Assembly (NCBI GenBank): GCA_963850915.1
Contig: CAWKND010000004.1
Coordinates: 558,001 to 622,000 of the forward strand
Direction: 5' to 3'
Source of the DNA: CAVTWH01 sp963850915
GTDB taxonomy: Bacteria; Actinomycetota; Actinomycetes; Mycobacteriales; Micromonosporaceae
Length of the DNA stretch: 64,000 nucleotides
The notes under the pieces were generated by a model, which was given only the letters and a program-made list of their open reading frames with translations, did not search any database and had not been told where the DNA came from. How positions within the stretch are numbered: position 1 is the first letter of the stretch; the number at the start of each line of letters is the position of its first letter. This document shows, one piece after another, positions 8,060-16,573 of the stretch. The position numbers and the translations under genes were made by a program.

Positions 8060-9244
8060 ATGATATCGGTCATCGTCAGTGGCGCGCGTACCCCCATGGG
8101 CAAGCTTCTGGGGAATTTGAAGGACCTGCCGGCCACCGCGCTCGGCGCCGCCGCGATCAAGGGTGCGCTCGATCGCGCCGGGCTCGCCCCGGAGCTGGTG
8201 CAGTACGTCATCCTCGGCCAGGTGCTGCAGGCCGGCGCCGGGCAGATCCCGGCCCGCCAGGCCGCCGTCGCCGCCGGCATCCCGATGTCCGTACCGGCGC
8301 TGACCATCAACAAGGTCTGCCTCTCCGGGCTGGACGCCATCGCGCTGGCCGACCAGCTGATCCGGGCCGGCGAGTTCGACATCGTGGTGGCCGGCGGGAT
8401 GGAGTCGATGACCAACGCGCCCGGCCTGCTGATGGGGCAGCGCGGCGGCTTCAAGTACGGCGACATCGTGATGAAGGACCACATGGCCCTGGACGGCCTC
8501 ACCGACGCCTTCGACCAGATCGCGATGGGCGAGTCGACCGACGGGTACAACAGCCGTTACGGCCTGACCCGCGAGGAGCAGGACGCGTTCGGCGCGGCCA
8601 GCCACCAGAAGGCCGCCGCAGCGCAGAAGAACGGCGTGTTCGCCGAGGAGATCACCCCGGTCGCCATCCCGCAGCGCAAGGGCGACCCGGTGGTCGTCGC
8701 CGAGGACGAGGGCATCCGCCCGGACACCACGGCGGAGGGCCTGGCCAAGCTGCGCCCGGCCTTCAGACGAGACGGGACCATCACCGCGGGTACCTCCTCG
8801 CCGATCTCCGACGGCGCCTGCGCGGTCGTGGTGATGAGCGCGGCGAAGGCGGCCGAGCTCGGACTCACCCCGCTGGCCGAGATCGTGTCGCACGGCAACG
8901 TGGCCGGCCCGGACAACTCGCTGCACGCCCAGCCGGCAAACGCCATCGCGCACGCCCTCGGCAAAGCCGGCCTGAGCAGCGCTGACCTGGATCTTGTCGA
9001 GATCAATGAGGCGTTCGCCGCGGTCGGCATCGCCTCCACCCGGCAACTCGGGATCCGGCCGGAGGTCGTCAACGTCAACGGCGGCGCCATCGCGCTGGGG
9101 CACCCGATCGGCGCGTCCGGCGCGCGGCTAGTACTCTCGCTGGCCATGGAGCTGCGTCGCCGCGGGGGTGGGATCGGTGCGGCCGCGTTGTGCGGCGGCG
9201 GCGGTCAGGGTGACGCTCTGATCATCCGGGTACCCGCCGAGTGA
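8060..9244 (+). CDS. acetyl-CoA C-acetyltransferase (thiolase)
   Basis: A 394-residue type II thiolase joining or cleaving two acetyl-CoA. The acyl-accepting Cys is C87 in NKVCLSG. The C-terminal GHPIGASGAR and CGGGGQGDA segments carry the catalytic His and second Cys. A GGAGG ribosome site precedes ATG. The stop overlaps the next start (GTGA), so the following small gene is translationally coupled. It forms an operon with an Imm10-like gene and meaB, and is divergent from the epimerase gene over a shared operator-like site. A biosynthetic acetoacetyl-CoA role fits the ccr context, although beta-oxidation use cannot be excluded. Confidence 0.93.
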   Translation: MISVIVSGARTPMGKLLGNLKDLPATALGAAAIKGALDRAGLAPELVQYVILGQVLQAGAGQIPARQAAVAAGIPMSVPALTINKVCLSGLDAIALADQLIRAGEFDIVVAGGMESMTNAPGLLMGQRGGFKYGDIVMKDHMALDGLTDAFDQIAMGESTDGYNSRYGLTREEQDAFGAASHQKAAAAQKNGVFAEEITPVAIPQRKGDPVVVAEDEGIRPDTTAEGLAKLRPAFRRDGTITAGTSSPISDGACAVVVMSAAKAAELGLTPLAEIVSHGNVAGPDNSLHAQPANAIAHALGKAGLSSADLDLVEINEAFAAVGIASTRQLGIRPEVVNVNGGAIALGHPIGASGARLVLSLAMELRRRGGGIGAAALCGGGGQGDALIIRVPAE

Positions 9245-9642
9245 CCATCACGCCCGAGGACCGGCTGGCCCCACTCGAGTTCGCCGCCACCGTCGTCGCC
9301 GGCCAACCGGCCACAGTGGAGCAGGACGGCTTCGCCGGCTACCTGTTCGGCCTGGCCGCCCGCGAAGACGGCAGCTGCGGCAGCCTCGTCGTGCAGCGCG
9401 CCGACGAGCCCCGCCCCGAGTGGGAGCCGTACTGCCTGGTCTGGGGCGAGCAGGAGGGGACGACGTACGGGGGTGTCACGCAGGCGCTGGTACGCGACGG
9501 CGAGGTCATCTTCGAACTCTCCCGCTACCACGCTGCCGAGCTGGGTACCCCCGCGATGTTCCGGATCGCCTTCCCCGCCCCGAGCACCGACGCCGTCCGC
9601 GCCGGCCTGCGGCGCACCCTGGGGGCCGGGGTAGTCCGGTGA
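9241..9642 (+). CDS. Imm10-like small protein in the thiolase-meaB operon
   Basis: A 133-residue soluble protein. The stretch EPYCLVWGEQ, TTYGGVTQALV, ELSRYHAAELGTP follows the pattern I know from the Imm10 immunity-protein family (YGGV, then a beta strand, then an AAxxLGxP helix). This was judged by eye, without a profile search. The GTG start overlaps the thiolase stop by four bases and its own stop overlaps the meaB start (GTGA), so three genes are coupled. No toxin gene is nearby. It may have been recruited for a metabolic role, or the resemblance may only reflect the fold. Function unknown. Confidence 0.7.
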   Translation: MTITPEDRLAPLEFAATVVAGQPATVEQDGFAGYLFGLAAREDGSCGSLVVQRADEPRPEWEPYCLVWGEQEGTTYGGVTQALVRDGEVIFELSRYHAAELGTPAMFRIAFPAPSTDAVRAGLRRTLGAGVVR

Positions 9643-10604
9643 GCCTGCGCCGCTCCCGCGACGTACCGGCCCTGGTCGGCGCGGCCCGGGACGGCGATCC
9701 GCGCGCTGTCGCCCGGCTCATCTCGCTGGTCGAGGATGCCGACCCGGCGCTGCCCGAGGTGGCTGCCGCGCTCACTCCGTACACCGGCGGGGCACAGGTC
9801 ATCGGGCTGACCGGGGCGCCCGGCGTCGGCAAGTCCACCAGTACCAACGAGCTGGTACGCGCGCTGCGCGCCACCGGCACCCGGGTCGGCGTACTGGCGG
9901 TCGACCCGTCCAGCCCGTTCACCGGCGGCGCGATCCTCGGCGACCGGGTACGCATGCAGGACCACGCAACCGATCCGGGCGTGTACATCCGCTCCATGTC
10001 GGCCCGCGGGCACCTGGGCGGGCTGGCCGCGGCGACCCCGCAGGCGGTACGCGTGCTGGAGGGCGCCGGCTGCGACGTCGTACTCATCGAGACGGTCGGC
10101 GTCGGGCAGGCCGAGGTGGAGATCGCCTCGCTGGCCGACACCACGGTCGTGCTGCTCGCCCCGGGCATGGGCGACGCCATCCAGGCGGTGAAGGCCGGCA
10201 TCCTGGAGATCGGCGACGTCTTCGTGATCAACAAGGCGGACCGGGACGGCGCGGACGCCACCTACCGCGACATCCAGGGGATGATCTCGCTCGGCGAGCG
10301 CGCGCCCGGGCAGTGGCGCCCGGCGGTACTGCGTACCGTCGCGGCGCGCGGTGAGGGCATCGACGAGCTGGTGGCCGCGATCGGCAAGCACCGGGAGTGG
10401 CTGGACTCGACCGGCGAGCTGGCCCGCCGGCGGGCGGCCCGGGCAGCGGCCGAGGTGGAGGCGATCGCGCTGGGCCGGCTGCGGGCGCGCTTCGGCGACA
10501 TGCGCGGGGGTACCGACCTGGCGGCGCTCGGAAAGCGGGTGGCAGCCGGCGAACTGGACCCGTACGCCGCCGCGGATCAGCTGTTGAGTCGGGTTGTGCT
10601 CTGA
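9639..10604 (+). CDS. meaB: MeaB/ArgK-type GTPase, acyl-CoA mutase chaperone
   Basis: A G3E-family P-loop GTPase of 321 residues that protects and reloads B12-dependent acyl-CoA mutases. The Walker A loop GAPGVGKS is near residue 56. VDPSSPFTGGAILGDRVRM and IETVGVGQ are the MeaB signature, and NKAD near residue 197 is the guanine-specificity motif. The GTG start at 9639 overlaps the preceding stop, and no ribosome site supports the longer upstream frame. The likely client is IcmA at 14.8 kb, or a methylmalonyl-CoA mutase elsewhere in the genome. Confidence 0.92.
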   Translation: MSLRRSRDVPALVGAARDGDPRAVARLISLVEDADPALPEVAAALTPYTGGAQVIGLTGAPGVGKSTSTNELVRALRATGTRVGVLAVDPSSPFTGGAILGDRVRMQDHATDPGVYIRSMSARGHLGGLAAATPQAVRVLEGAGCDVVLIETVGVGQAEVEIASLADTTVVLLAPGMGDAIQAVKAGILEIGDVFVINKADRDGADATYRDIQGMISLGERAPGQWRPAVLRTVAARGEGIDELVAAIGKHREWLDSTGELARRRAARAAAEVEAIALGRLRARFGDMRGGTDLAALGKRVAAGELDPYAAADQLLSRVVL

Positions 10605-10784
10605 GGACTCCCTGCGCTGGCCCCCGACGAGTACGCTCGCGCTGGCCTGCCGCTCCGACGCGTCCGCGCTGCCCAGCCGGCCCGCCGGTACCCCGGTTCC
10701 CGGTTCGCCGGCTCCGCAGTACGGACCAGCTTTCGTGACAGGAAAACACCCAGCTTCAGGAACAGACCCAGGGGAGACCACACC

Positions 10785-11456
10785 ATGACCGATGTCGCTT
10801 CCGGCGTGCCCGCACAGCCGACCGACAGCCCCGCCGCGCCGGAGCAGTCCACCGCGGACGAGTACAAGGAGAAGGCGGCCGAGGTCGCCGCCGACGTGAA
10901 GGAGAAGGCCGGCGAGGTGCTCGACCAGGCCGGTGAGGCCATCTCCGAGGCCGCCGACAAGGTGGTCGAGGTCACCAAGGAGGCCACCGCCAACGTCGTC
11001 AGCCGGCTGCGCAACAACGCCTCGCTGCCGGCCGAGCGCGGCAAGACCACGATCGCCAACGAGGTGGTCGAGAAGATCGCCGGTATCGCCGCCCGTGAGG
11101 TACCCGGCGTCTACGACCTGGGTGGCGACGCTGTCCGGCTGTTCAGCTCGGTACGCGAGCGGCTGCACCTGGGCGACGAGAGCGCTGCCCAGGGCGTGTC
11201 GGTGAAGCTGGAGGGCAAGACCGCCGAGATCGAGGTGGTCATCGTCATCGAGTTCGGCTTCGTCGTCTACTCGGTCACCGAGAAGGTACGCGAGAAGGTC
11301 ATCTCCTCGGTGGAGAACCTGCTCGGCCTCGAGGTCCTCGCCGTCGACGTGACCGTGGACGACGTGCACATCGACGACCAGGGCCCGATCGGCAACGACC
11401 AGGAGCGGGCGGCCGGGTACAGCTCGGAGACCAAGGCCATCGTCGTCGGCGCCTAG
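10785..11456 (+). CDS. Asp23/Gls24 family envelope-stress protein
   Basis: A 223-residue protein. Residues 20-85 form an Ala/Glu/Lys amphipathic helix region resembling LEA-like or apolipoprotein-like coils. Residues 88-200 form the Asp23 domain (TTIANEVVEKIAGIAAREVPGVYDLG, then VEVVIVIEFGFVVYSVTEKVREKV). In other bacteria Asp23 proteins sit under the membrane and respond to envelope stress. A GGGGAG ribosome site precedes ATG. It appears monocistronic, with a strong hairpin downstream. The 180 bases upstream hold no gene, and I see no clear promoter there. Confidence 0.85.
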   Translation: MTDVASGVPAQPTDSPAAPEQSTADEYKEKAAEVAADVKEKAGEVLDQAGEAISEAADKVVEVTKEATANVVSRLRNNASLPAERGKTTIANEVVEKIAGIAAREVPGVYDLGGDAVRLFSSVRERLHLGDESAAQGVSVKLEGKTAEIEVVIVIEFGFVVYSVTEKVREKVISSVENLLGLEVLAVDVTVDDVHIDDQGPIGNDQERAAGYSSETKAIVVGA

Positions 11457-11483
11457 CAGCTGGCGGCTAGAACGGCTGATCCC

Positions 11484-11516
11484 GGAGGGCGGTCCGCGTG
11501 GCGCGGGCCGCCCTCC
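11484..11516 (+). terminator. hairpin terminator after the Asp23 gene
   Basis: Perfect 9-bp arms GGAGGGCGG and CCGCCCTCC, extended by a GC-rich inner stem with one wobble. There is no U tract, as is common in actinomycetes. Confidence 0.75.
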
Positions 11517-11584
11517 GTTGTACCCGCACTTACTCCCCACGCAGTCGCGCTCTAGGATCGGCGGGCCTGATTGGGGGCCTGCCC

Positions 11585-11947
11585 GTGTCGCTCGTCGGTC
11601 AACTCTTCGCCGGTCTGGCCGGCCTCATCCACGTACTCATCTTCGCGATGGAGAGCGTGCTGTTCCGCCGCCCGGCCGTGTACCGCCGGTTCCTGGTCAA
11701 GCCCGCCGATCTCGACGCGGTCCACGCCTTCGCCTTCAACCAGGGCTTCTACAACCTGTTCCTGGCCATCGGTACCTTCGTCGGGCTGATCCTGGGTGGC
11801 GACGCGGGTACCGCCCTGGTCGCCCTGTGCACCGGCTCGATGCTCGCCGCGGCGCTGGTACTCATCGCGACCGACCGCAGGATGCTGCGCGCCGCGCTGC
11901 TGCAAGGGGTACCCCCGCTGCTCGCCCTGGCCACCCTCTGGCTGTAG
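11585..11947 (+). CDS. DUF1304 family membrane protein
   Basis: A 120-residue integral membrane protein with four predicted helices. HAFAFNQGFYNLFLAIGT near residue 40 and the terminal LLALATLWL are the DUF1304 pattern. Function unknown. The GTG at 11585 is selected because the protein then starts directly with the first membrane helix. The longer frame from 11498 reads through the terminator hairpin of the gene before. It is followed after 25 bases by the SDR gene, possibly in one transcript. Confidence 0.8.
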   Translation: MSLVGQLFAGLAGLIHVLIFAMESVLFRRPAVYRRFLVKPADLDAVHAFAFNQGFYNLFLAIGTFVGLILGGDAGTALVALCTGSMLAAALVLIATDRRMLRAALLQGVPPLLALATLWL

Positions 11948-11972
11948 CCGGATCCCGTGGTTGACTGCGGGG

Positions 11973-12749
11973 ATGCGTGTCGCGATCACCGGCGGGGCCC
12001 GCGGCCTCGGACTGGCCACCGCCCGGGCCTTCCAGGCGGCCGGCGCCACCGTCACCATCGGTGACCTGGATCCGGACGCCGCCCCGGCCGACCTGCCGGC
12101 GCTCCCGCTCGATGTCCGCTCGGCCGAGGCGTTCGCGGCCTTCCTGGCCGCCGCCGGGCCGGTCGACGTACTGGTCAACAACGCCGGCGTGGCCACCACG
12201 ACCAGCTTCCTGGCCACTCCGCCGGCCCTGCGCGAGCTGCAGCTCGACGTCAACCTGCGCGGCGTGATCAACGGCATGGCGATGGCGCTGCCCGAGATGG
12301 TGGCGCGCGGGCACGGTCACGTGGTCAACGTGGCGTCGCTGGCCGGCCGCATCCCGACCCCGAACGCGGCGATCTACACGGCGACCAAGCACGCGGTGGT
12401 CGGGCTGACCGAGGCGGTGCGGACCGAGGTGCGGGGCACGGGGGTACGCCTGACGGCGGTACTGCCGACCTTCGTGCGTACCGAGATGACGAACGGGCTG
12501 AACCTGCGCGGGATACCGGTGACGACAGCCGAAGCGGTCGCCGGTGCGGTGGTACGGGCGGTGCGCCGGGGCGGACCGGCGGTCGTGGTGGTACCCCGCT
12601 GGCTCGGCGCTGTACCCAGGCTGTCGGCCTGGACACCGCAGTTCGTCAAGGACCTGCTCACCCGGGGAGCGGCGCCCGCACCCACGCCGGACGAGGACCC
12701 GCGTCGCGTCGGGTACGCCGCCCGGGTACGCGGCCAGGCCGGCGACTAG
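11973..12749 (+). CDS. short-chain dehydrogenase/reductase
   Basis: A classical SDR of 258 residues. The cofactor loop TGGARGLGLA begins near residue 6, and GDLDPD near residue 30 suggests NAD preference. NNAG is near residue 69. The catalytic Ser is in NVASLAGR, with YTATK giving Tyr and Lys near residues 135-139. The tail after residue 230 is Pro/Arg-rich. The substrate cannot be told from sequence. The ATG at 11973 is chosen because the longer frame overlaps the DUF1304 gene in another frame. Confidence 0.88.
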   Translation: MRVAITGGARGLGLATARAFQAAGATVTIGDLDPDAAPADLPALPLDVRSAEAFAAFLAAAGPVDVLVNNAGVATTTSFLATPPALRELQLDVNLRGVINGMAMALPEMVARGHGHVVNVASLAGRIPTPNAAIYTATKHAVVGLTEAVRTEVRGTGVRLTAVLPTFVRTEMTNGLNLRGIPVTTAEAVAGAVVRAVRRGGPAVVVVPRWLGAVPRLSAWTPQFVKDLLTRGAAPAPTPDEDPRRVGYAARVRGQAGD

Positions 12750-12817
12750 CGGTACCCCGGCAGCCAGGTGTGCCGGGTAGTCTCGGCGCCGGCCGGTCAC
12801 CACGAGAGGGAGTACCC

Positions 12818-13495
12818 ATGCGCAAGACCCTGGTCGCCGAGGACGTCACCGTCGGGTACGGTGCCGCCGAGCCGGTACTGCGCGGTGTTTCGGTGGTGGC
12901 CCAGCCCGGCGCTGTCCTCGCCGTCACCGGCCCGTCCGGCGCCGGCAAGACCACGCTGCTGGCGACGATGGCCGGCCTGCTGCGTCCGCGCTCCGGCTCG
13001 GTCAGCGTTGACGGGGAGTCGCTGCGCGACCGGGATCACGCGGTCGGCCAGGGCGTGGTGCTGATCCCGCAGGACAACGGGCTCGCCGCGATCCTCACCG
13101 CCGCCGAGAACCTGCAGGTGGTGCTGATGGCCCAGGGCGGAACGCCGGCCCAGGCGCGGCGGGCCACGGTGGAGTCGCTGGAGAAGCTCGGCCTCTCCGG
13201 CCAGGCCGACCAGCTGGTCGAGGAGCTCTCCGGCGGCCAGCAGCAGCGCACCGCGATCGCCCGGGGCCTCGCCCTGGCCGGCCACGTCCTGCTGGCCGAC
13301 GAGGTGACCAGCGAGCTGGACGCGCAGAACCGGCAGCGGGTACTGGAGCTGCTGCACGCCGAGGCGGCCCGCGGCGCGGCCGTGGTCTTCGCGACCCACG
13401 ACCCGGAGGCCGCCGCCGCCTGCGACGCCGAACTGCACCTGCTGGACGGCCGCGCCGAGCTGGTCCGCCCGTACGCGGCCGCCGCGCTGAGCTGA
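12818..13495 (+). CDS. ABC transporter ATP-binding protein (no permease nearby)
   Basis: A 225-residue ABC ATPase of the LolD/MacB-like size class. Walker A GPSGAGKTT is near residue 36, the signature is LSGGQQQR, Walker B is VLLADE and the switch is ATHD. An acidic DE pair follows the family, with Ala before it. GAGAGGGAG precedes ATG. No membrane subunit is adjacent, and the downstream gene is convergent, so its partner must be elsewhere. The last codons and stop are repeated as a 14-bp duplication downstream. Confidence 0.85.
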   Translation: MRKTLVAEDVTVGYGAAEPVLRGVSVVAQPGAVLAVTGPSGAGKTTLLATMAGLLRPRSGSVSVDGESLRDRDHAVGQGVVLIPQDNGLAAILTAAENLQVVLMAQGGTPAQARRATVESLEKLGLSGQADQLVEELSGGQQQRTAIARGLALAGHVLLADEVTSELDAQNRQRVLELLHAEAARGAAVVFATHDPEAAAACDAELHLLDGRAELVRPYAAAALS

Positions 13496-13509
13496 CCGCG
13501 CTGAGCTAG
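13482..13509 (+). repeat. 14-bp duplication covering a stop codon
   Basis: CCGCGCTGAGCTGA followed directly by CCGCGCTGAGCTAG. The first copy holds the stop of the ABC ATPase gene. Confidence 0.6.
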
Positions 13510-13581
13510 CTGTGCTGGGGCGCGTCGTCCCTGAGCTGTCGTCTTTATTGCGCTCGACGCGCGATCGCCTCCACCAGTTGA

Positions 13582-14661
13582 TCACGGGGTTTGTACTTCG
13601 GCGGCCGTTGACACGGAGGCGCCGGATACAGCAGGTCGCCGCGCAAATTTGATCCGCAGCGGCCGCTCGACGAACCGGTAGCTCGCCTCGGCCAGCACGA
13701 CGAACATGGCGACCCAGACGATGTCACCGACTGTCGTACGGCCGAGCGTATTCAGCATCGCGATTCGCGCCAGGATGTTCCAGAGATAGATCGAGTAGGC
13801 CCGCTCGCCCAGCCAGCGCATCGGCCGGCTGGCCAGCAGCGATCCAGCTGCCGACCGCGGTCGCAGCACGACACCGATCAGCGCCAGCAGCGTCAGTACC
13901 GTCCCCGCGACGTTCACCAGGGAGACGTGTGCGGTGTCGTTCCGATATGCCAGGACGGGCAGGAGGGCGACGGCGAGCAGCGCACCGGGCGCCAGATATC
14001 GAAGCGCGCGAGACAGCCAGTCGTTGTGCACCACAATCGCGAGAAATGCGCCGGCCAGGATAGGCAGCGCATTTGTGTCGCTGCCGAAGTACTCGTGGTG
14101 GTCGAAGACCACGTCTCGACTCAGGCCGAGGTAGAGGTTGATCGCCAGACTGATCCCGACGAGCGACACGGTCAATGCGGCGAACAGTCGCGGACTGCGC
14201 CGGTAGCCGCAGAGCAGCGCGAACGGCCACAGCAGGTAGAACTGCTCTTCGACCGAGAGTGTCCAGGTGTAGTTGAAGTAGTCGTGGGCGAAAAGGTGGC
14301 CGGACCAGTCGAAGAGGTTTGTTGTATATGCGACGGCTGCGCCGGCGGGCGCGAAGATCTGCCCGAGACTGAGGTCCTGTCGAAAGACGAGCAGCACCAC
14401 GATCGTCACCGCTACGACCGTCAACAACCCCGGGCCGAGGCGCGCCGCGCGCCGGCGGTAGAACGCGCGCATGTCGATGGTGCCGGTATCGAGTTCGCGG
14501 ATCAGCAGGGTGGTGATGAGGTACCCCGACAGGCAGAAGAAGACGGTCACCCCGACCCAGCCGTCGATGAGCGGCCTACTCGGGGCGTGCTGGCCGAGGA
14601 CCAGAAGAATGGCCACGCCACGGACGCCATCCAGCCCGGGACGGTAACCACGGTCGCCCAC
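13582..14661 (-). CDS. acyltransferase 3 family membrane protein
   Basis: A 359-residue OafA-type acyltransferase with about ten membrane helices. The N-terminus YRPGLDGVRGVAILLVLGQH carries the conserved His and Arg of the family. FFCLSGYLIT near residue 41 and WTLSVEEQFYLLWP near residue 134 are signature segments, and RFVERPLRIKF ends the membrane part. It probably acylates a surface or secreted glycan. Its base composition is visibly less GC-rich than its neighbours and GTAC is rare in it, which suggests later acquisition. It converges with the ABC ATPase gene. Confidence 0.88.
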   Translation of the reverse strand: MGDRGYRPGLDGVRGVAILLVLGQHAPSRPLIDGWVGVTVFFCLSGYLITTLLIRELDTGTIDMRAFYRRRAARLGPGLLTVVAVTIVVLLVFRQDLSLGQIFAPAGAAVAYTTNLFDWSGHLFAHDYFNYTWTLSVEEQFYLLWPFALLCGYRRSPRLFAALTVSLVGISLAINLYLGLSRDVVFDHHEYFGSDTNALPILAGAFLAIVVHNDWLSRALRYLAPGALLAVALLPVLAYRNDTAHVSLVNVAGTVLTLLALIGVVLRPRSAAGSLLASRPMRWLGERAYSIYLWNILARIAMLNTLGRTTVGDIVWVAMFVVLAEASYRFVERPLRIKFARRPAVSGASVSTAAEVQTP

Positions 14662-14783
14662 GAGCCGACCCTAGCAAGGCGGGCGGTAGCTTTACCCCGG
14701 TTTGTACCCGCCGGCCGCCACCCCTTAGCGATCGTTCAGCTGCGCCGTAGACTCCGGGGGAGCGGACGAGAGGGGTACCGGTA

Positions 14784-16457
14784 ATGCAGGCACGGGACAT
14801 CGCCGAGGGCAGGGCACGCTGGCAGGCCCGGTACGACGCGGCCGGCACCCGCGACGCCGACTTCAGCACGCTCTCCGGATCTCCGGTCGAGCCGGTCTAC
14901 GGGCCGGCCGAGGGGGCTGACGTACCCGGGTTCGAGCAGATCGGCTGGCCGGGCGAGTACCCCTACACGCGCGGGCTGTACCCGACCGGCTACCGCGGGC
15001 GTACCTGGACGATCCGCCAGTTCGCCGGCTTCGGCAACGCCGAGCAGACCAACGAGCGGTACCGGATGATCCTGGGTGCGGGCGGCGGTGGGCTCTCCGT
15101 CGCCTTCGACATGCCCACCCTCATGGGGCGCGACTCCGACGATCCGCAGTCGCTCGGCGAGGTCGGCCACTGCGGCGTCGCGATCGACTCGGCCGCCGAC
15201 ATGCAGGTGCTCTTCGACGGCATCGACCTGGCCGCCGTCAGCACCAGCATGACCATCTCCGGGCCGGCCGTGCCGGTCTTCTGCATGTACCTGGTCGCCG
15301 CCGAGCGGCAGGGCGCCGACCTGTCCAAGCTCGACGGGACGCTGCAGACCGACATCTTCAAGGAGTACATCGCGCAGAAGGAGTGGCTCTTCCCGCCGCA
15401 GCCGCACCTGCGCCTGATCGGTGACCTGATGGAGTACTGCGCCGCCGAGATCCCGCGCTACAAACCGCTTTCCGTGTCCGGGTACCACATCCGGGAGGCC
15501 GGCTCGACCGCGGCGCAGGAGCTGGCGTACACGCTCGCCGACGGGTTCGGCTACGTGGAGTTGGGGCTGTCGCGGGGGTTGGACGTGAACACCTTCGCGC
15601 CCGGGCTCTCCTTCTTCTTCGACGCGCACGTGGACTTCTTCGAGGAGATCGCGAAGTTCCGTGCCGCCCGGCGGATCTGGGCCCGCTGGCTGCGGGACAC
15701 GTACGGCGCCACGAGCGAGAAGGCGCTGTGGCTGAAGTTCCACACCCAGACCGCCGGGGTCAGCCTGACCGCGCAGCAGCCGGTGAACAACGTGGTACGC
15801 ACCGCCGTCGAGGCGCTCGCCGCCGTACTGGGTGGCACGAACTCGTTGCACACCAACGCACTGGACGAGACGCTGGCCCTGCCGACCGAGGAGTCCGCCG
15901 AGATCGCGCTGCGTACCCAGCAGGTACTCATGGAGGAGACCGGGGTGACCAACGTGGCCGACCCGCTCGGTGGCTCGTGGTACGTCGAGGCGCTCACCGA
16001 CCGGATCGAGGCCGAGGCGGAGGCGATCTTCGAGCGGATCCGCAGCATGGGCAGCGACGGGACGATGACCAGCGGCATCCTGCGGGGCATCGAGGACGGC
16101 TGGTTCATGGCCGAGATCGCCGACGCCGCCTTCGCCTACCAGCAGGCACTGGAGAAGGGCGACAAGAAGATCGTCGGGGTGAACGTACACACCTCCACCG
16201 TCGCCAAGGACCTGACCATCCTGCGCGTCTCGCACGAGGTCGAGGTGGCCCAGCGGGCAGCGCTCACCCAGCGGCGGGCCGGTCGCGACCGGGCCGTGGT
16301 CGACGAGGCGCTCGGCCGGATGGTGGCGGCCGCCGGTACCGGGGAGAACATGATCCCGGCGATGCTGGACGCGGCCCGCGCCGAGGCGACCCTCGGTGAG
16401 ATCTGCGACGCGCTGCGCGGCATCTGGGGTGTGTACCGGGAGCCGGCCCGCTTCTGA
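14784..16457 (+). CDS. icmA: isobutyryl-CoA mutase large subunit
   Basis: Large (TIM-barrel) subunit of a B12-dependent acyl-CoA mutase, 557 residues, without a cobalamin domain. Substrate-defining positions match isobutyryl-CoA mutase: F80 in RQFAGFGN, where methylmalonyl-CoA mutase has Tyr89, and Q198 in KEYIAQKE, where it has Arg207. The barrel motifs SVAFDMPT, SISGYH-like SVSGYHIREAG and NVVRTAVEALAAVLGGTNSLHTN are intact. It would interconvert butyryl-CoA and isobutyryl-CoA together with a separate IcmB B12 subunit, not in this window. GAGAGGGG precedes ATG, with a possible TAGACT box 35 bases upstream. Automatic pipelines are likely to call it methylmalonyl-CoA mutase. Confidence 0.85.
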   Translation: MQARDIAEGRARWQARYDAAGTRDADFSTLSGSPVEPVYGPAEGADVPGFEQIGWPGEYPYTRGLYPTGYRGRTWTIRQFAGFGNAEQTNERYRMILGAGGGGLSVAFDMPTLMGRDSDDPQSLGEVGHCGVAIDSAADMQVLFDGIDLAAVSTSMTISGPAVPVFCMYLVAAERQGADLSKLDGTLQTDIFKEYIAQKEWLFPPQPHLRLIGDLMEYCAAEIPRYKPLSVSGYHIREAGSTAAQELAYTLADGFGYVELGLSRGLDVNTFAPGLSFFFDAHVDFFEEIAKFRAARRIWARWLRDTYGATSEKALWLKFHTQTAGVSLTAQQPVNNVVRTAVEALAAVLGGTNSLHTNALDETLALPTEESAEIALRTQQVLMEETGVTNVADPLGGSWYVEALTDRIEAEAEAIFERIRSMGSDGTMTSGILRGIEDGWFMAEIADAAFAYQQALEKGDKKIVGVNVHTSTVAKDLTILRVSHEVEVAQRAALTQRRAGRDRAVVDEALGRMVAAAGTGENMIPAMLDAARAEATLGEICDALRGIWGVYREPARF

Positions 16458-16573
16458 CCCTGCCTTCGACGCGCGGCCCGGAATCGTTGGTGGACGGTGG
16501 TTCTGGCTGAATCCCGGGTAGCCTCGGCCTTCGCCAGGGTGGTCCGATTTCATGACCAGAAGTGGGGAAGTCC

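Noticed and set aside
9420..9638. Upstream extension of meaB to 9420
   Set aside because: It lies in another frame of the Imm10-like gene and is Arg-rich. The GTG at 9639 overlaps the preceding stop and gives the normal MeaB length.
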